NCBI RefSeq assembly: GCF_038039535.1
Contig: NZ_JBBPHP010000004.1
Span: 124,001-188,000, forward strand
DNA length: 64,000 bases
Source of the DNA: Catalinimonas sp038039535
Lineage (GTDB): Bacteria; Bacteroidota; Bacteroidia; Cytophagales; Cyclobacteriaceae
Direction: 5' to 3'
The notes beneath the pieces are model-generated. The model saw only the letters and a program-made list of their open reading frames with translations, had not been told where the DNA came from and ran no database searches. How positions within the stretch are numbered: the stretch's first letter is position 1; every line of letters begins with the position of its first letter. The position numbers and the translations under genes are program-made. Shown in pieces: positions 42,651 through 51,566 of this stretch.

Positions 42651-45218
42651 CTACCTTCCGGTTTCCGGACTTTTGCCAATGGAAATCATATTGGTAAGCA
42701 GGCGATATGCTCCCGGTACACCGGCAGGTAGTTCTCTGAAAAAGGATAAACCGGAGTAGATATAGTAACCTTTTCCATATTTGGCTACCAGTAGCGAACC
42801 CTGCTTGGGATCTTCTCCTGGATCATTCATAGAGAGTACCGCTTCAAACTTATCTTCGTCCCATTCATCAGGGAAGTACAAGCCTCGCTCCTGCACCCAG
42901 TTTTCAAAGTCCTGTTTGGTAATTTTATTAGGCGTATTCAGCAGCGGATGATCTTCCTGCAAGAAACGTACTTCAGCCTTTTCATCGGCTACCCGATCAC
43001 GGGAGATATTGAGTTTGTAAGGTGAGAAATCCTGCGTCAGCAGCATATGCCCGGTATTGTATTGGGTAATCAGTGTACCTCCGTTTTCTACATACTGCAG
43101 CAGTTTATTGTTCTGATACCTTAACCAGCCAACAGTATTGTAAGCTCGTATACCGATCATAATCGCATCATAATTACTTAGCTGGTTTACATCCATATCC
43201 TCACTTCCCAGAATGGATACGCTGTAGCCAATTTCTTCCAATGCCTTAGGCACTTCATCTCCGGCACCCATGATGTAGCCTATGGTTTCACCTTCTTTGC
43301 GGATGTCCAGTTTTACCAATTGTGCTGAGGCGGTTGGAAAAAGCGTTTGAGTAGGGATATGTTCGTAAGCAATGGTAAGCATACTCTGGTCGTACGTTTT
43401 TCCATTTTGCTCAGCCACAGCTTTTACTTCTCCTACACTCTGTCCTTGCGGAGGAAGCACGCTGAATATAAACTCTTCTTCCTGCCCTTTCAAGCCGATA
43501 CTATAATCAAAAGAAGAAGGAGCAGATGCCCAGCCATCAGGAAGGTCCAGTGATACTTTTCCTTCAATTCCTGATTTACCTGCCTTTACAGTTACATTGA
43601 TTGTTTTGGCTTCCTGCTCGGCAAACACATGCACATCACCTTCTATTTCCACATAGACGGGTGGTGTAATGACAAAGGGGCGATAGGTTTCACCCGAACG
43701 GGCGTCATTTCTTTTGTATACCACCGGTACTTTTATATCCAGTGGCTTACCTGCAACCGTGAGTTCAAAGATAGCCTCTACCGCCGGAGGGGTATCGTCC
43801 AGGCCAATCAACTGCTGATCGTCTACCGTAAAGCTGAATCCGTCATGAGGCTTGCGTAGCCAGTAAGGACCGGAATATGGCAGATTATCAGGAATCAGCA
43901 CATCTGTCTTGTATTCCAGCGACTTATTATTCTCAAGTGCTGTATTGACTGTGGTGTCTTTGTTGATGCTGGTAAAAGATACTTCTTTTAACTGTACTGA
44001 TATATCCGAACGATTGATGGCTTCTACATTGAATACTACTGAATCTCCGGGTGTGGTGGAGTACTCAGCTATACCTGAACGTGAATTAGAACGAAAACGT
44101 CGGCTCAGCGCATTGGTACCGCTGCGTACTTCCAGATACAGGCCCAGGCAGGCTTTGATGACCCGGTCCAGTTCTTTTCTTTTCACCTCTTTCCAGTAGC
44201 CATCTTCCAGTTGGTTTAGTGCTTCAGAAGCTTCCATCAGTTTGGGTACTGCCGCCGCAGGGTTTTCAGGACGAAAAGCCGTATAAGCCTGGGCCAATAG
44301 CTGACCAACCTTCTCTCCCCCTTCTACTCTGGACCAGCTGGTATTGATCCCATCAAAAAGCTCATCATTTGCCATCTCACCTTTTACATGCCTGAAGTAC
44401 TCAACGTCTGCCCCTCTGGAGCCGGTAGCCCCAAAGCCCTGACTCTGATGCTTACTGCGGCTTTCAGCAGCTATTTCAGTTACGGACTTGCCTAGTAGAG
44501 GATTGTATACGCCCAGGTCTATGCTCAGGATAGAATCGTTGCCTACACTTTTTTTCTCAATATCTTCGGTCATCCAGCTGCTTTCATTGAATACCAGACG
44601 TGTTGGTTGCCAGACATCCACATACTCAAGCTGCTCAGGAAAAGCCTCCGGATCAGCAGCCAGGTCAAAAGCCTCTTCCGCCAATATACCGGAAGTAGTA
44701 TGGTGACCGTGCCCTGCTCTCTCATCGGGAGGAAAGCGGGTAATCATTACATCCGGCTGAAATTTGCGTATCACCCAAACTACATCAGAAAGGATTTTGT
44801 CTTTATCCCACAGTTCCAGTGTTTCCTCAGCAGTTTTGGAGTAACCAAAGTCAATAGCTCTGCTGAAGAATTGTTTGCTACCATCCACACTACGCGCCTG
44901 AATCAGCTCCTGCGTACGCAATACGCCTAGCTTCTCTCTGATCTCCGGACCGATGAGGTTTTGCCCTCCATCACCACGGGTAAGCGCGAGATAGCCGGTG
45001 TTCATGAGTTTGGTTTGAGAGAGGTAACCGATCACCACCTGGTTCTCATCATCGGGATGAGCGGCTACATAGAGGGCGGTGCCGAGAGTATTCAACTTTT
45101 TCAACGCCAACTGAATCTCAGCTGCCGAGAGTTTTTCAGGAGCCTGGGCAATGGCCGCAAAATGATATGTCAGGAAAAATAGTAAAGTCAGGAGACTAGC
45201 ACGATACTTTGTACTCAT
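42651..45218 (-). CDS. PIG-L (LmbE)-family deacetylase with C-terminal amidotransferase-like domain
   Basis: An 855-residue exported protein (signal peptide ending AIAQ at about residue 25). The N-terminal PIG-L domain has the metal motif YVAAHPDDE (about residues 50-58), LALTRGDGGQN and PPDERAGHGHHTTSG, typical of zinc-dependent N-acetylglucosaminyl deacetylases. The middle is beta-sandwich-like (about 360-640). The C-terminal part (GYIMGAGDEVPKALEEIGYS, YDAIMIGIRAYNTVGW, ENGGTLITQYNTGH) resembles a ThuA/class I amidotransferase fold. Substrate unknown, probably an N-acetylated sugar. It is convergent with the heparinase-like gene. Confidence 0.85.
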   Translation of the reverse strand: MSTKYRASLLTLLFFLTYHFAAIAQAPEKLSAAEIQLALKKLNTLGTALYVAAHPDDENQVVIGYLSQTKLMNTGYLALTRGDGGQNLIGPEIREKLGVLRTQELIQARSVDGSKQFFSRAIDFGYSKTAEETLELWDKDKILSDVVWVIRKFQPDVMITRFPPDERAGHGHHTTSGILAEEAFDLAADPEAFPEQLEYVDVWQPTRLVFNESSWMTEDIEKKSVGNDSILSIDLGVYNPLLGKSVTEIAAESRSKHQSQGFGATGSRGADVEYFRHVKGEMANDELFDGINTSWSRVEGGEKVGQLLAQAYTAFRPENPAAAVPKLMEASEALNQLEDGYWKEVKRKELDRVIKACLGLYLEVRSGTNALSRRFRSNSRSGIAEYSTTPGDSVVFNVEAINRSDISVQLKEVSFTSINKDTTVNTALENNKSLEYKTDVLIPDNLPYSGPYWLRKPHDGFSFTVDDQQLIGLDDTPPAVEAIFELTVAGKPLDIKVPVVYKRNDARSGETYRPFVITPPVYVEIEGDVHVFAEQEAKTINVTVKAGKSGIEGKVSLDLPDGWASAPSSFDYSIGLKGQEEEFIFSVLPPQGQSVGEVKAVAEQNGKTYDQSMLTIAYEHIPTQTLFPTASAQLVKLDIRKEGETIGYIMGAGDEVPKALEEIGYSVSILGSEDMDVNQLSNYDAIMIGIRAYNTVGWLRYQNNKLLQYVENGGTLITQYNTGHMLLTQDFSPYKLNISRDRVADEKAEVRFLQEDHPLLNTPNKITKQDFENWVQERGLYFPDEWDEDKFEAVLSMNDPGEDPKQGSLLVAKYGKGYYIYSGLSFFRELPAGVPGAYRLLTNMISIGKSPETGR

Positions 45219-45570
45219 ACAAAATGATTTTTTAGCTAATTCGGGAGATTAACAAATTTAAGAATTAATCTCAGAAGAGAAATTCTACTTATACGTTTGC
45301 CTGAAGTTTCTTTTTTTTGGATAATTGCAGCGCAATAAGCACACAAACAGAGTATTAATCTTTAGCTTTCTTACGATTATGATAGATTTTGTGTTAGTAA
45401 AATCTACATTCAGAGCAGATTATCGGCCAAGCGCTTCATCCAATCTACAAGCTTACCTACCTCTGCTGAAAGATGCAATACAAAGGGAACTTCTCAATGC
45501 TTATCTTCCTTAATCATCAGTATTCTTTTATCATTAATATTTCTAATACGCTTAAAATCACAGCGATATT
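45219..45570. other. Intergenic region, 352 bases
   Basis: Separates the divergent PIG-L gene and the small gene at 45571. An ATG-started ORF at 45379-45513 (44 residues) exists but has no recognisable features and may be chance. No clear promoter, RNA or repeat was found. Confidence 0.4.
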
Positions 45571-45771
45571 ATGACTGTTTTTGTAAATGAACAGCCTCTT
45601 CGTTTATTCAGAGGGGCGAATGTAGGCGATGCGATCATGAAATACTCAGAGTCCATTTTCCGAGACATCTTATCCAAAAGAAAAATGGTGACCAATGCCC
45701 ATGGTAAGGCCTTGCCACTACAGGAGGATGTGCATGATGGCGATCACTTCATGGTGACCGGGTCGCGGTGA
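45571..45771 (+). CDS. Small hypothetical protein, beta-grasp-like
   Basis: A 66-residue protein (MTVFVNEQPLRLFRGANVGD at the start). The pattern of two short strands, a helix and a final VHDGDHFMVTGSR strand recalls ThiS/MoaD-type beta-grasp proteins, but the C-terminal glycine pair needed for sulfur transfer is absent. Its stop codon lies inside a tandem duplication (separate entry). It is followed by a membrane protein gene on the same strand 48 bases later. Function unknown. Confidence 0.55.
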   Translation: MTVFVNEQPLRLFRGANVGDAIMKYSESIFRDILSKRKMVTNAHGKALPLQEDVHDGDHFMVTGSR

Positions 45772-45778
45772 CCGGGTC
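45753..45778 (+). repeat. Tandem 12-base duplication creating a stop codon
   Basis: GGTGACCGGGTC occurs twice (45753-45764 and 45767-45778) with GC between. The second copy is read in another frame and supplies the TGA stop of the 66-residue protein. Removing one 14-base unit would extend the frame by about 18 codons up to the start of the next gene. Confidence 0.7.
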
Positions 45779-45819
45779 AAACATACAGTTAAGCATTACA
45801 AATTTATTTTCAGAGTATC

Positions 45820-46392
45820 ATGATGGGTAAAAAGACAGAGTGGCTGATTCGTATCTCAGGAAGTGCTCTCTTGCTTTTTGCCCTATTTAAGTTATACTCC
45901 CGACCGCTTACCCACAGTTACCACGACGCCTTTCTCTTTTTTCACCTTCAGCTGGTCTTATGGTTTATGCTATTACTGATTCTGGTATTGGTGGTCAGTA
46001 GTTTTTCTGCTACACGCTTCAGGTTGCTGGCCGGTATACTGTCTTTGCTCTTACTGGCCCCTTACCCTTTTGTGCATAAGGCTTTTACAGCGCGGGCAGA
46101 ACAGTATTTTTTCCAGCAGCGCTATATTTATTTTGAGCAACTCACCCAACAAACACTAGATAAAGCTACCTCATTCAACGAAGAAAGACTGTATAATCAA
46201 TTGGCAGCCATAGACGTGAGAAATTATGAAAAAGGAGAAAATTACATTGCTTACTGGATAGACCGCATGCCGGAGCAAAGGGATGGGTTTATTTTTCTTC
46301 TTGATGGAAAAATGCCCGAACGTCTTTTTGGATACCCGGTCAAACATACCAAAGCCCTTACTCAAAACTGGTTTAGTTTTTCTTCTCAGTAA
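45820..46392 (+). CDS. Membrane protein of unknown function
   Basis: A 190-residue protein with three hydrophobic segments within the first 95 residues (about 10-26, 40-62 and 68-85), then a soluble C-terminal half that is helical and charged (EQYFFQQRYIYFEQLTQQTL, KGENYIAYWIDRMPEQRD). No family recognised. It is probably expressed together with the small gene before it. Start chosen at the first ATG; the adjacent ATG at 45823 is equally possible. Confidence 0.65.
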   Translation: MMGKKTEWLIRISGSALLLFALFKLYSRPLTHSYHDAFLFFHLQLVLWFMLLLILVLVVSSFSATRFRLLAGILSLLLLAPYPFVHKAFTARAEQYFFQQRYIYFEQLTQQTLDKATSFNEERLYNQLAAIDVRNYEKGENYIAYWIDRMPEQRDGFIFLLDGKMPERLFGYPVKHTKALTQNWFSFSSQ

Positions 46393-46608
46393 GCCCGGAC
46401 GCATACTCGCAGCGATTTTGTTTTCTAATCAGTAGCAAAATCTTTAATTTACCCCCACTTATGAGTCAAACATTGTATGAGCACTGCTCAGATCCAGATG
46501 AATAAGCTTATAGCTTATCGTTTTTGATTGTTATTTCAGTCAACAGTCTGAATTTCAATGTTTGCTCGGCAGTACAAAATTATCTTTTCAAATTCATTTG
46601 AACTAAGC

Positions 46609-47277
46609 ATGACAAAAACAAGCTATTTAGCATTCACTTTGGCAGCCAGTATGTTTGCCTGCCAGCAGCCTTCCAACGACAACACCTCAGAAAATGAAAG
46701 CAGCAGTACAGAAGCAGTGAGCACTACTGCCGAAGAAGCTGAGTTTCAACCGATCTTTAATGGTGAGAACCTTGATGGATGGAAAATTCATGGTACTGAA
46801 AAGTGGTATGTAGAAGACGGACAAATCATTTGTGAAAGCGGCCCGGATGCAGCTTACGGTTACCTGGCAACTGACAAATCTTACAAAGACTTTATCCTGG
46901 AGTTGGAGTTTAAACAGGAAGCTGATGGTAATAGTGGGGTATTCTTTCGCTCTTCTCTGGATGGGACTAAAATAAGTGGCTGGCAAGTTGAAGTAGCCCC
47001 TCCCGGTAACGATACCGGAGGCATTTATGAGTCGTATGGCCGGGGTTGGCTGGAGCAGATTCCTGAAGAGAAAGAGGATATATTGAAGATGGGCGAATGG
47101 AATAAGATGCGCATTGAAGTAATTGGCGGCAAAGTGAGTACTTATCTGAACGGTGAGGAAATGGTAGTGCTGGAAGATGAAAAAATTGGCGAAGCTAATG
47201 GTTCTATCGCACTACAAATCCATGATGGAGGCGGAATCAAGGTAAGGTGGAGAGATTTACAGGTGAAAGAAATGTAG
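46609..47277 (+). CDS. DUF1080 (3-keto-disaccharide hydrolase-type) lipoprotein
   Basis: 222 residues from the ATG at 46609. This start is preferred over 46558 because it gives a lipoprotein signal (MTKTSYLAFTLAASMFAC). After a Ser/Glu-rich linker comes the concanavalin-like DUF1080 domain: FQPIFNGENLDGWKIHG, YKDFILELEFKQEADGNSGV, WNKMRIEVIGGKVSTYLNGE and SIALQIHDGGGIKVRWRDLQ. Members have been assigned 3-keto-glycoside hydrolase activity in Bacteroides, acting after Gfo/Idh-type oxidation of the sugar at C3. It is unlinked to the oxidoreductase genes at 6.7-9.6 kb but may serve the same pathway. Confidence 0.85.
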   Translation: MTKTSYLAFTLAASMFACQQPSNDNTSENESSSTEAVSTTAEEAEFQPIFNGENLDGWKIHGTEKWYVEDGQIICESGPDAAYGYLATDKSYKDFILELEFKQEADGNSGVFFRSSLDGTKISGWQVEVAPPGNDTGGIYESYGRGWLEQIPEEKEDILKMGEWNKMRIEVIGGKVSTYLNGEEMVVLEDEKIGEANGSIALQIHDGGGIKVRWRDLQVKEM

Positions 47278-47516
47278 AGGCTCACTCCTGAAGACCCAAT
47301 TTTTCTTCGGGAAAATAACTACCAAATTCCAAATTCAACCTTTATTTCAAAAATAAAGGAAAATAAAATACTATAATTTAAATTATTTCAGAATATTATT
47401 CTTAACACTTAGTTCAAAATTCATTTTGAGTAGTATTCTGATTCTTTTTATTCTATACCGCTTTATCAAAAAAAGTGGCTAATTTTGCAATTCACTCAAT
47501 CTAATCGATCAGAAAA

Positions 47517-49430
47517 ATGGACCAAGCTACTGCATTAGAAAAGCAATTTGAGAAAATCCCTACGGCTATTTTTGAGGATTCCGATCTTGCATCTAAAGAA
47601 ATTGCCAAGACCATACGAGACCTGATTGTTGAAAAACAACAGCAAGGTAAAAAAGCCGTTCTGGGTTTGGCTACCGGTTCCTCTCCTACCCGAGTGTACG
47701 AAGAGCTGGTCAGGATGCATAAGGAAGAAGGACTTAGCTTCAAAAATGTAATCACTTTTAACCTGGATGAATACTATCCTATTGAACCGGACAAGCTGCA
47801 AAGCTATGTGCGCTTCATGAAAGAGTACCTCTTTGATCATGTAGACATAGATCCGGAAAATTACAATATTCCGGACGGTACCGTACCCATTGAGAAAATC
47901 AGTGAGTACTGTGTGTCTTATGAAAACAAGATCAAAGAAGCGGGAGGTATTGATATCCAGCTTTTGGGTATCGGTGGCACCGGACACATTGGTTTCAACG
48001 AACCAGGATCCAGAGAAATGTCCCGCACCCGTTTGATCACCCTGGATAAAATCACACGTACTGCCGCTGCCAGCGACTTCTTCGGAGAGGAATTTGTCCC
48101 TCGCAGAGCCATTACCATGGGTGTACAAACTATTATGGAGTCTCGCCAGATCATCCTGATGGCCTGGGGAGAGGGAAAAGCTTCCGTGATCCAAAAGGCA
48201 GTAGAAGGTCCTGTTACCGATCAGATTCCCGCTACTTTCTTACAGGATCATGCTAATGCCCAAGTGATTGTTGACGAAGCTGCTGCTGCCGAGCTTACCC
48301 GGGCCAAAACGCCCTGGCTGGTAGGGCCATGCCATTGGGACAAGAAACTTACCCGCAAAGCAGTAGTCTGGCTGTGTGAAAAAGTAGACAAACCCGTACT
48401 GAAACTGACTCCTGAGGATTACAATGAGAATGGTATGAGTGATCTCATTGCTGATCATGGTCCGGCTTATGACATCAACATTCGCATCTTTAACGAATTG
48501 CAGCATACCATTACTGGCTGGCCAGGTGGTAAGCCCAATGCCGATGATAGCCAGCGCCCCGAAAGAGCACAGCCTTTCCCTAAGCGCGTACTAATTTTCA
48601 GCCCACACCCTGATGACGACGTTATCTCTATGGGAGGTACTTTGCTTCGCCTGGTTGATCAGGGACATGATGTGCATGTAGCTTATCAGACGTCAGGAAA
48701 TATTGCGGTATTTGATGAGGACGCTCTTCGTTTTGCCGACTTTGCCAAAGATTTCAAAGAGGTATTTGACCTGAAAGATGAAAAAGTAGATGCTTTATTT
48801 AACGAAGTTTTCAAAGCTACTGAGAGTAAGCTTCCTGGTGAGGTAGATCCTCGCCCTGTACAGTTGATTAAGGGCTTGATTCGTCGTGGAGAAGCGAAAG
48901 CGGCTTGCCGCTACTGTGGTATCCCTGAAGACAATTATTATTTCATGGACATGCCTTTTTACGAGACTGGAAAGGTACGTAAGAAGCCGCTAGGTGAAGA
49001 AGATATTCAGATTACCGTAGACTTACTGAAAAAGGTAAAACCTCATCAGATTTATGCAGCGGGTGACCTTTCTGATCCTCACGGTACACACCGGGTATGT
49101 CTGAGCGCTATCATGCAGGCGGTAGATCGTTTGAAAAATGAGGAGTGGATGAAAGACTGCTATGTATGGCTGTACCGCGGTGCGTGGCAGGAGTGGGACA
49201 TTGACCAGATTGAAATGGCAGTGCCTATCAGCCCGGTAGAATTGATGAGAAAGCGTCGTGCAGTATTTAAGCACCAGTCTCAGAAAGACCGCCCTCTCTT
49301 CCCTGGCTCAGACCCCCGAGAGTTCTGGCAGCGTGCTGAAGACCGTAACAAAGGCACCGCCGATGCTTATGACAAGCTAGGCTTAGCTGAATACGAAGCC
49401 ATGGAAGCCTTCGTAAGATATCACTTCTGA
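47517..49430 (+). CDS. nagB: Glucosamine-6-phosphate deaminase fused to a PIG-L/LmbE domain
   Basis: A 637-residue cytoplasmic protein. Residues about 20-280 are NagB, converting glucosamine-6-phosphate to fructose-6-phosphate and ammonia: VLGLATGSSPTRVYEEL, FNLDEYYPI with the catalytic aspartate, and GIGGTGHIGFNEPGS. Residues about 355-637 form an LmbE/PIG-L deacetylase domain with VLIFSPHPDDDVISMGG, CRYCGIPEDNYYFMDMPFYE and AGDLSDPHGTHRVCL. This two-domain form is common in Bacteroidota, and the second domain may supply the deaminase with deacetylated substrate. It opposes GlmS, encoded 6 kb downstream, in amino-sugar flux. Confidence 0.95.
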   Translation: MDQATALEKQFEKIPTAIFEDSDLASKEIAKTIRDLIVEKQQQGKKAVLGLATGSSPTRVYEELVRMHKEEGLSFKNVITFNLDEYYPIEPDKLQSYVRFMKEYLFDHVDIDPENYNIPDGTVPIEKISEYCVSYENKIKEAGGIDIQLLGIGGTGHIGFNEPGSREMSRTRLITLDKITRTAAASDFFGEEFVPRRAITMGVQTIMESRQIILMAWGEGKASVIQKAVEGPVTDQIPATFLQDHANAQVIVDEAAAAELTRAKTPWLVGPCHWDKKLTRKAVVWLCEKVDKPVLKLTPEDYNENGMSDLIADHGPAYDINIRIFNELQHTITGWPGGKPNADDSQRPERAQPFPKRVLIFSPHPDDDVISMGGTLLRLVDQGHDVHVAYQTSGNIAVFDEDALRFADFAKDFKEVFDLKDEKVDALFNEVFKATESKLPGEVDPRPVQLIKGLIRRGEAKAACRYCGIPEDNYYFMDMPFYETGKVRKKPLGEEDIQITVDLLKKVKPHQIYAAGDLSDPHGTHRVCLSAIMQAVDRLKNEEWMKDCYVWLYRGAWQEWDIDQIEMAVPISPVELMRKRRAVFKHQSQKDRPLFPGSDPREFWQRAEDRNKGTADAYDKLGLAEYEAMEAFVRYHF

Positions 49431-49455
49431 TAAATATAAATCTGTTTTGAAAACG

Positions 49456-49484
49456 AAAGGGTAGCTGCTTGGCTACCCTTTTTT
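49456..49484. terminator. Bidirectional terminator between nagB and VOC gene
   Basis: AAAGGGTAGC (49456-49465) and GCTACCCTTT (49472-49481) form a perfect 10-bp stem with a 6-base loop, with T-runs on the plus side and A on the other. It serves nagB on the plus strand and the convergent VOC gene on the minus strand. Confidence 0.9.
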
Positions 49485-49872
49485 ATTTTTCGTACAGTTC
49501 CAGCGGCAGACCGTCCGGGTCGGCAAAGAAGGTAAAACGCTTTTCGGTGAGCTTATCTGTCCTGATCTCTTCACAATTGATACCTTTCTCTGCCAAAGCC
49601 TGCACAGCTTCTGCTACATTTTCTACCTCAAACGCCAGATGTCTTAAGCCTCTGGCTTCCGGCCGGCTGGGTCGTGGAGGAGAGCTTGGAAAAGAAAACA
49701 ATTCAATCACATACTGCCCATTCAGAGCGAGGTCTAACTTATAGGATTGTCTTTCTTCACGATAGACCTCTCTTACCACTTGAAATCCGAGTATTTCAGT
49801 ATAAAAGTGCTTAGACCGCTGATAGTCAGAGCAAATGATGGCAATATGGTGTACACCTTTGAGTTGAAGCAT
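49483..49872 (-). CDS. VOC-family (glyoxalase/bleomycin resistance-like) protein
   Basis: 129 residues from the ATG at 49872 (MLQLKGVHHIAIICSDYQRS); a start 36 bases further out is possible but adds residues not seen in the family. Two beta-alpha-beta-beta-beta modules give the vicinal-oxygen-chelate fold. HHIAI, YVIELFSFPSSP, LRHLAFEVENV and DPDGLPLELYEK hold the metal ligands (His and Glu). It resembles the YaeR/SMU-type lactoylglutathione-lyase-like group. The substrate is unknown. Its stop region overlaps the shared terminator. Confidence 0.88.
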   Translation of the reverse strand: MLQLKGVHHIAIICSDYQRSKHFYTEILGFQVVREVYREERQSYKLDLALNGQYVIELFSFPSSPPRPSRPEARGLRHLAFEVENVAEAVQALAEKGINCEEIRTDKLTEKRFTFFADPDGLPLELYEK

Positions 49873-49957
49873 ACTGCTAAAATAAAAAAGGTAAAGTCTT
49901 TCGCTCAATTTATTAATTGAACGTCAAACTTTACCTTGAATAATGACTAAAATATTT

Positions 49958-50728
49958 TTATGCCGCCTTTCTGGCTTCTCCGATTTTCACCTCTTTACGT
50001 TTGTTCAGGTGAATCACGCCTACTTTATCCAGCATAAGAATAACCAGATACGTTGGGTCTATTTCGTGCCAGCGGAAACCGCCAAAATTAGCTCTGGAGC
50101 CGTGTTTATGGTGATTGTTATGATAGCTCTCGCCCATCATCAGGAAGTCAACCGGCAGGAAGTTTTTAGAAGTATCGCTTACTTTAAAGTTGACATAACC
50201 ATACTTATGAGCAAACCAGTTGATGATTGCTCCGTGGATAGGAGACATCAGAAACTGAACAGGAAGCAATAACCACAACCACCAAACGGTAGCAAACTGC
50301 ATGTAAATTAGTACGTAGATAGTGCCCCAGAAAATACGAGAAACCCATGAACGGGCAAATTTGTCAAAAACATCCCAACGAGGTACTCCTTTGGTAAATC
50401 TTTCTTCTACCTCGTACTTGCCGCTACAGATAGCCGAATAAATGGTTTTGGTTTTCCACATCATCCTCCAGATCGTTTCGTCGTAAGTAGGTGAGTGTGG
50501 ATCTTCGGGAGTATCAGCGAAAGCATGGTGCATGCGGTGCATCACCCCGTAGCCATAGGCACTCAGATAGTTAGAACCCTGAAAAATCCAGGTAAGCACG
50601 AAAAATATTTTTTCGGCAGTTTTTGACATGGTAAATGCTTTATGCGCAGCATACCTATGCAAAAAGAAGGTCTGGAAGAATAATGATAAATACCAGTGGG
50701 CTACAAAGAAAGCGAGAATTACGTACAT
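49958..50728 (-). CDS. Acyl-CoA/fatty acid desaturase
   Basis: A 256-residue integral membrane di-iron desaturase. The three histidine boxes are present: HRYAAHKAF near residue 24, HRMHHAFADTPEDPHSP near residue 65 and ESYHNNHHKHGSRANFG near residue 200. Four or so membrane helices surround them. It introduces a double bond, probably at the delta-9 position, into acyl chains to adjust membrane fluidity. It is probably monocistronic. Confidence 0.92.
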   Translation of the reverse strand: MYVILAFFVAHWYLSLFFQTFFLHRYAAHKAFTMSKTAEKIFFVLTWIFQGSNYLSAYGYGVMHRMHHAFADTPEDPHSPTYDETIWRMMWKTKTIYSAICSGKYEVEERFTKGVPRWDVFDKFARSWVSRIFWGTIYVLIYMQFATVWWLWLLLPVQFLMSPIHGAIINWFAHKYGYVNFKVSDTSKNFLPVDFLMMGESYHNNHHKHGSRANFGGFRWHEIDPTYLVILMLDKVGVIHLNKRKEVKIGEARKAA

Positions 50729-50841
50729 AAGCTTTAGTTAAAATAAGAGTCTGTTTCTATACACCTTTCCCTTTAAATGGGATATTTTCTTAAGAAGACA
50801 AGTGAGAAATTGAAATGTGACAGAAAGGGAAAAGTTTTTTT

Positions 50842-51462
50842 TTACTTTTTTTGAAGTGTAAACTTATTCACCTCCTGGCTGATCTGGTTTACAAATTCGG
50901 ATAGCTGTCCGAAGTTGCAGGCTTTTTTGAAGCTTTCCAGCAGTTGTAAGGGTTGTGGATCTGTTGAAGTTTTTTTTCTGTTTTCCTGTTGAAGTTTTTC
51001 TTTAGCTCTGAAAAAAAGCTGACGGCAGTTTTCTTTTTTCTTACCGAAGATTTCCTGTAAATCTTCATATTCAAAGTCAAACACTTCACGAAGCAAATAA
51101 ATTCCTTTTTCTACCGGCTCCAGTTTTTTGTGTATGAGCGCCAGGGCTTCCGAAAGTTCATTTTCCAGATCAAAACGAGGGAGTTCAAACTCACGATATT
51201 TTTCCAGCAGTTCACTGTTCTTCAGATTGCTGAAATACTCGCTCTTTTTCTTGCGGAAAGAATTGAGGTGATTGATACAATTATTGGTGACGGTGCGGAT
51301 CAGATAAGCCTTAGTGTTTTCTATCTTTTCATGATCTATGGTAAGCCATTTCACAAAAGTATCCTGTACGATATCTTCAGCATCCTGCAAAGAACCCACC
51401 ATGCGCAACGCTATGGCGTAAAGCAAAGGCTGATAAAGCGATATGGTCTGTGTTTGGCTCAA
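50842..51462 (-). CDS. ECF-type RNA polymerase sigma factor
   Basis: A 206-residue protein with region 2 (LYAIALRMVGSLQDAEDIVQ, DTFVKWLTIDHEKIENTKAY) and region 4 (LEPVEKGIYLLREVFDFEYE, DLQEIFGKKKENCRQLFFRA), followed by a charged C-terminal tail of about 50 residues. It resembles the SigJ-like sub-branch of ECF factors. No anti-sigma factor gene is adjacent, so how it is held inactive is not visible. It is on the minus strand downstream of the M23 peptidase gene. Confidence 0.88.
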   Translation of the reverse strand: MSQTQTISLYQPLLYAIALRMVGSLQDAEDIVQDTFVKWLTIDHEKIENTKAYLIRTVTNNCINHLNSFRKKKSEYFSNLKNSELLEKYREFELPRFDLENELSEALALIHKKLEPVEKGIYLLREVFDFEYEDLQEIFGKKKENCRQLFFRAKEKLQQENRKKTSTDPQPLQLLESFKKACNFGQLSEFVNQISQEVNKFTLQKK

Positions 51463-51566
51463 TTCTTTATAAACATAGTAAATTTAGTGCCAGAATATCA
51501 AAGACAAAGTTAAATATTGAAAATTATCTACAAAATTTTTCAACAGGCTTATTCCCGGTCATTAAG

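Noticed and set aside
45325..45513. ORF of 62 codons, ATG version 44 codons
   Set aside because: TTG start or very short ATG version, no recognisable features; may be chance.
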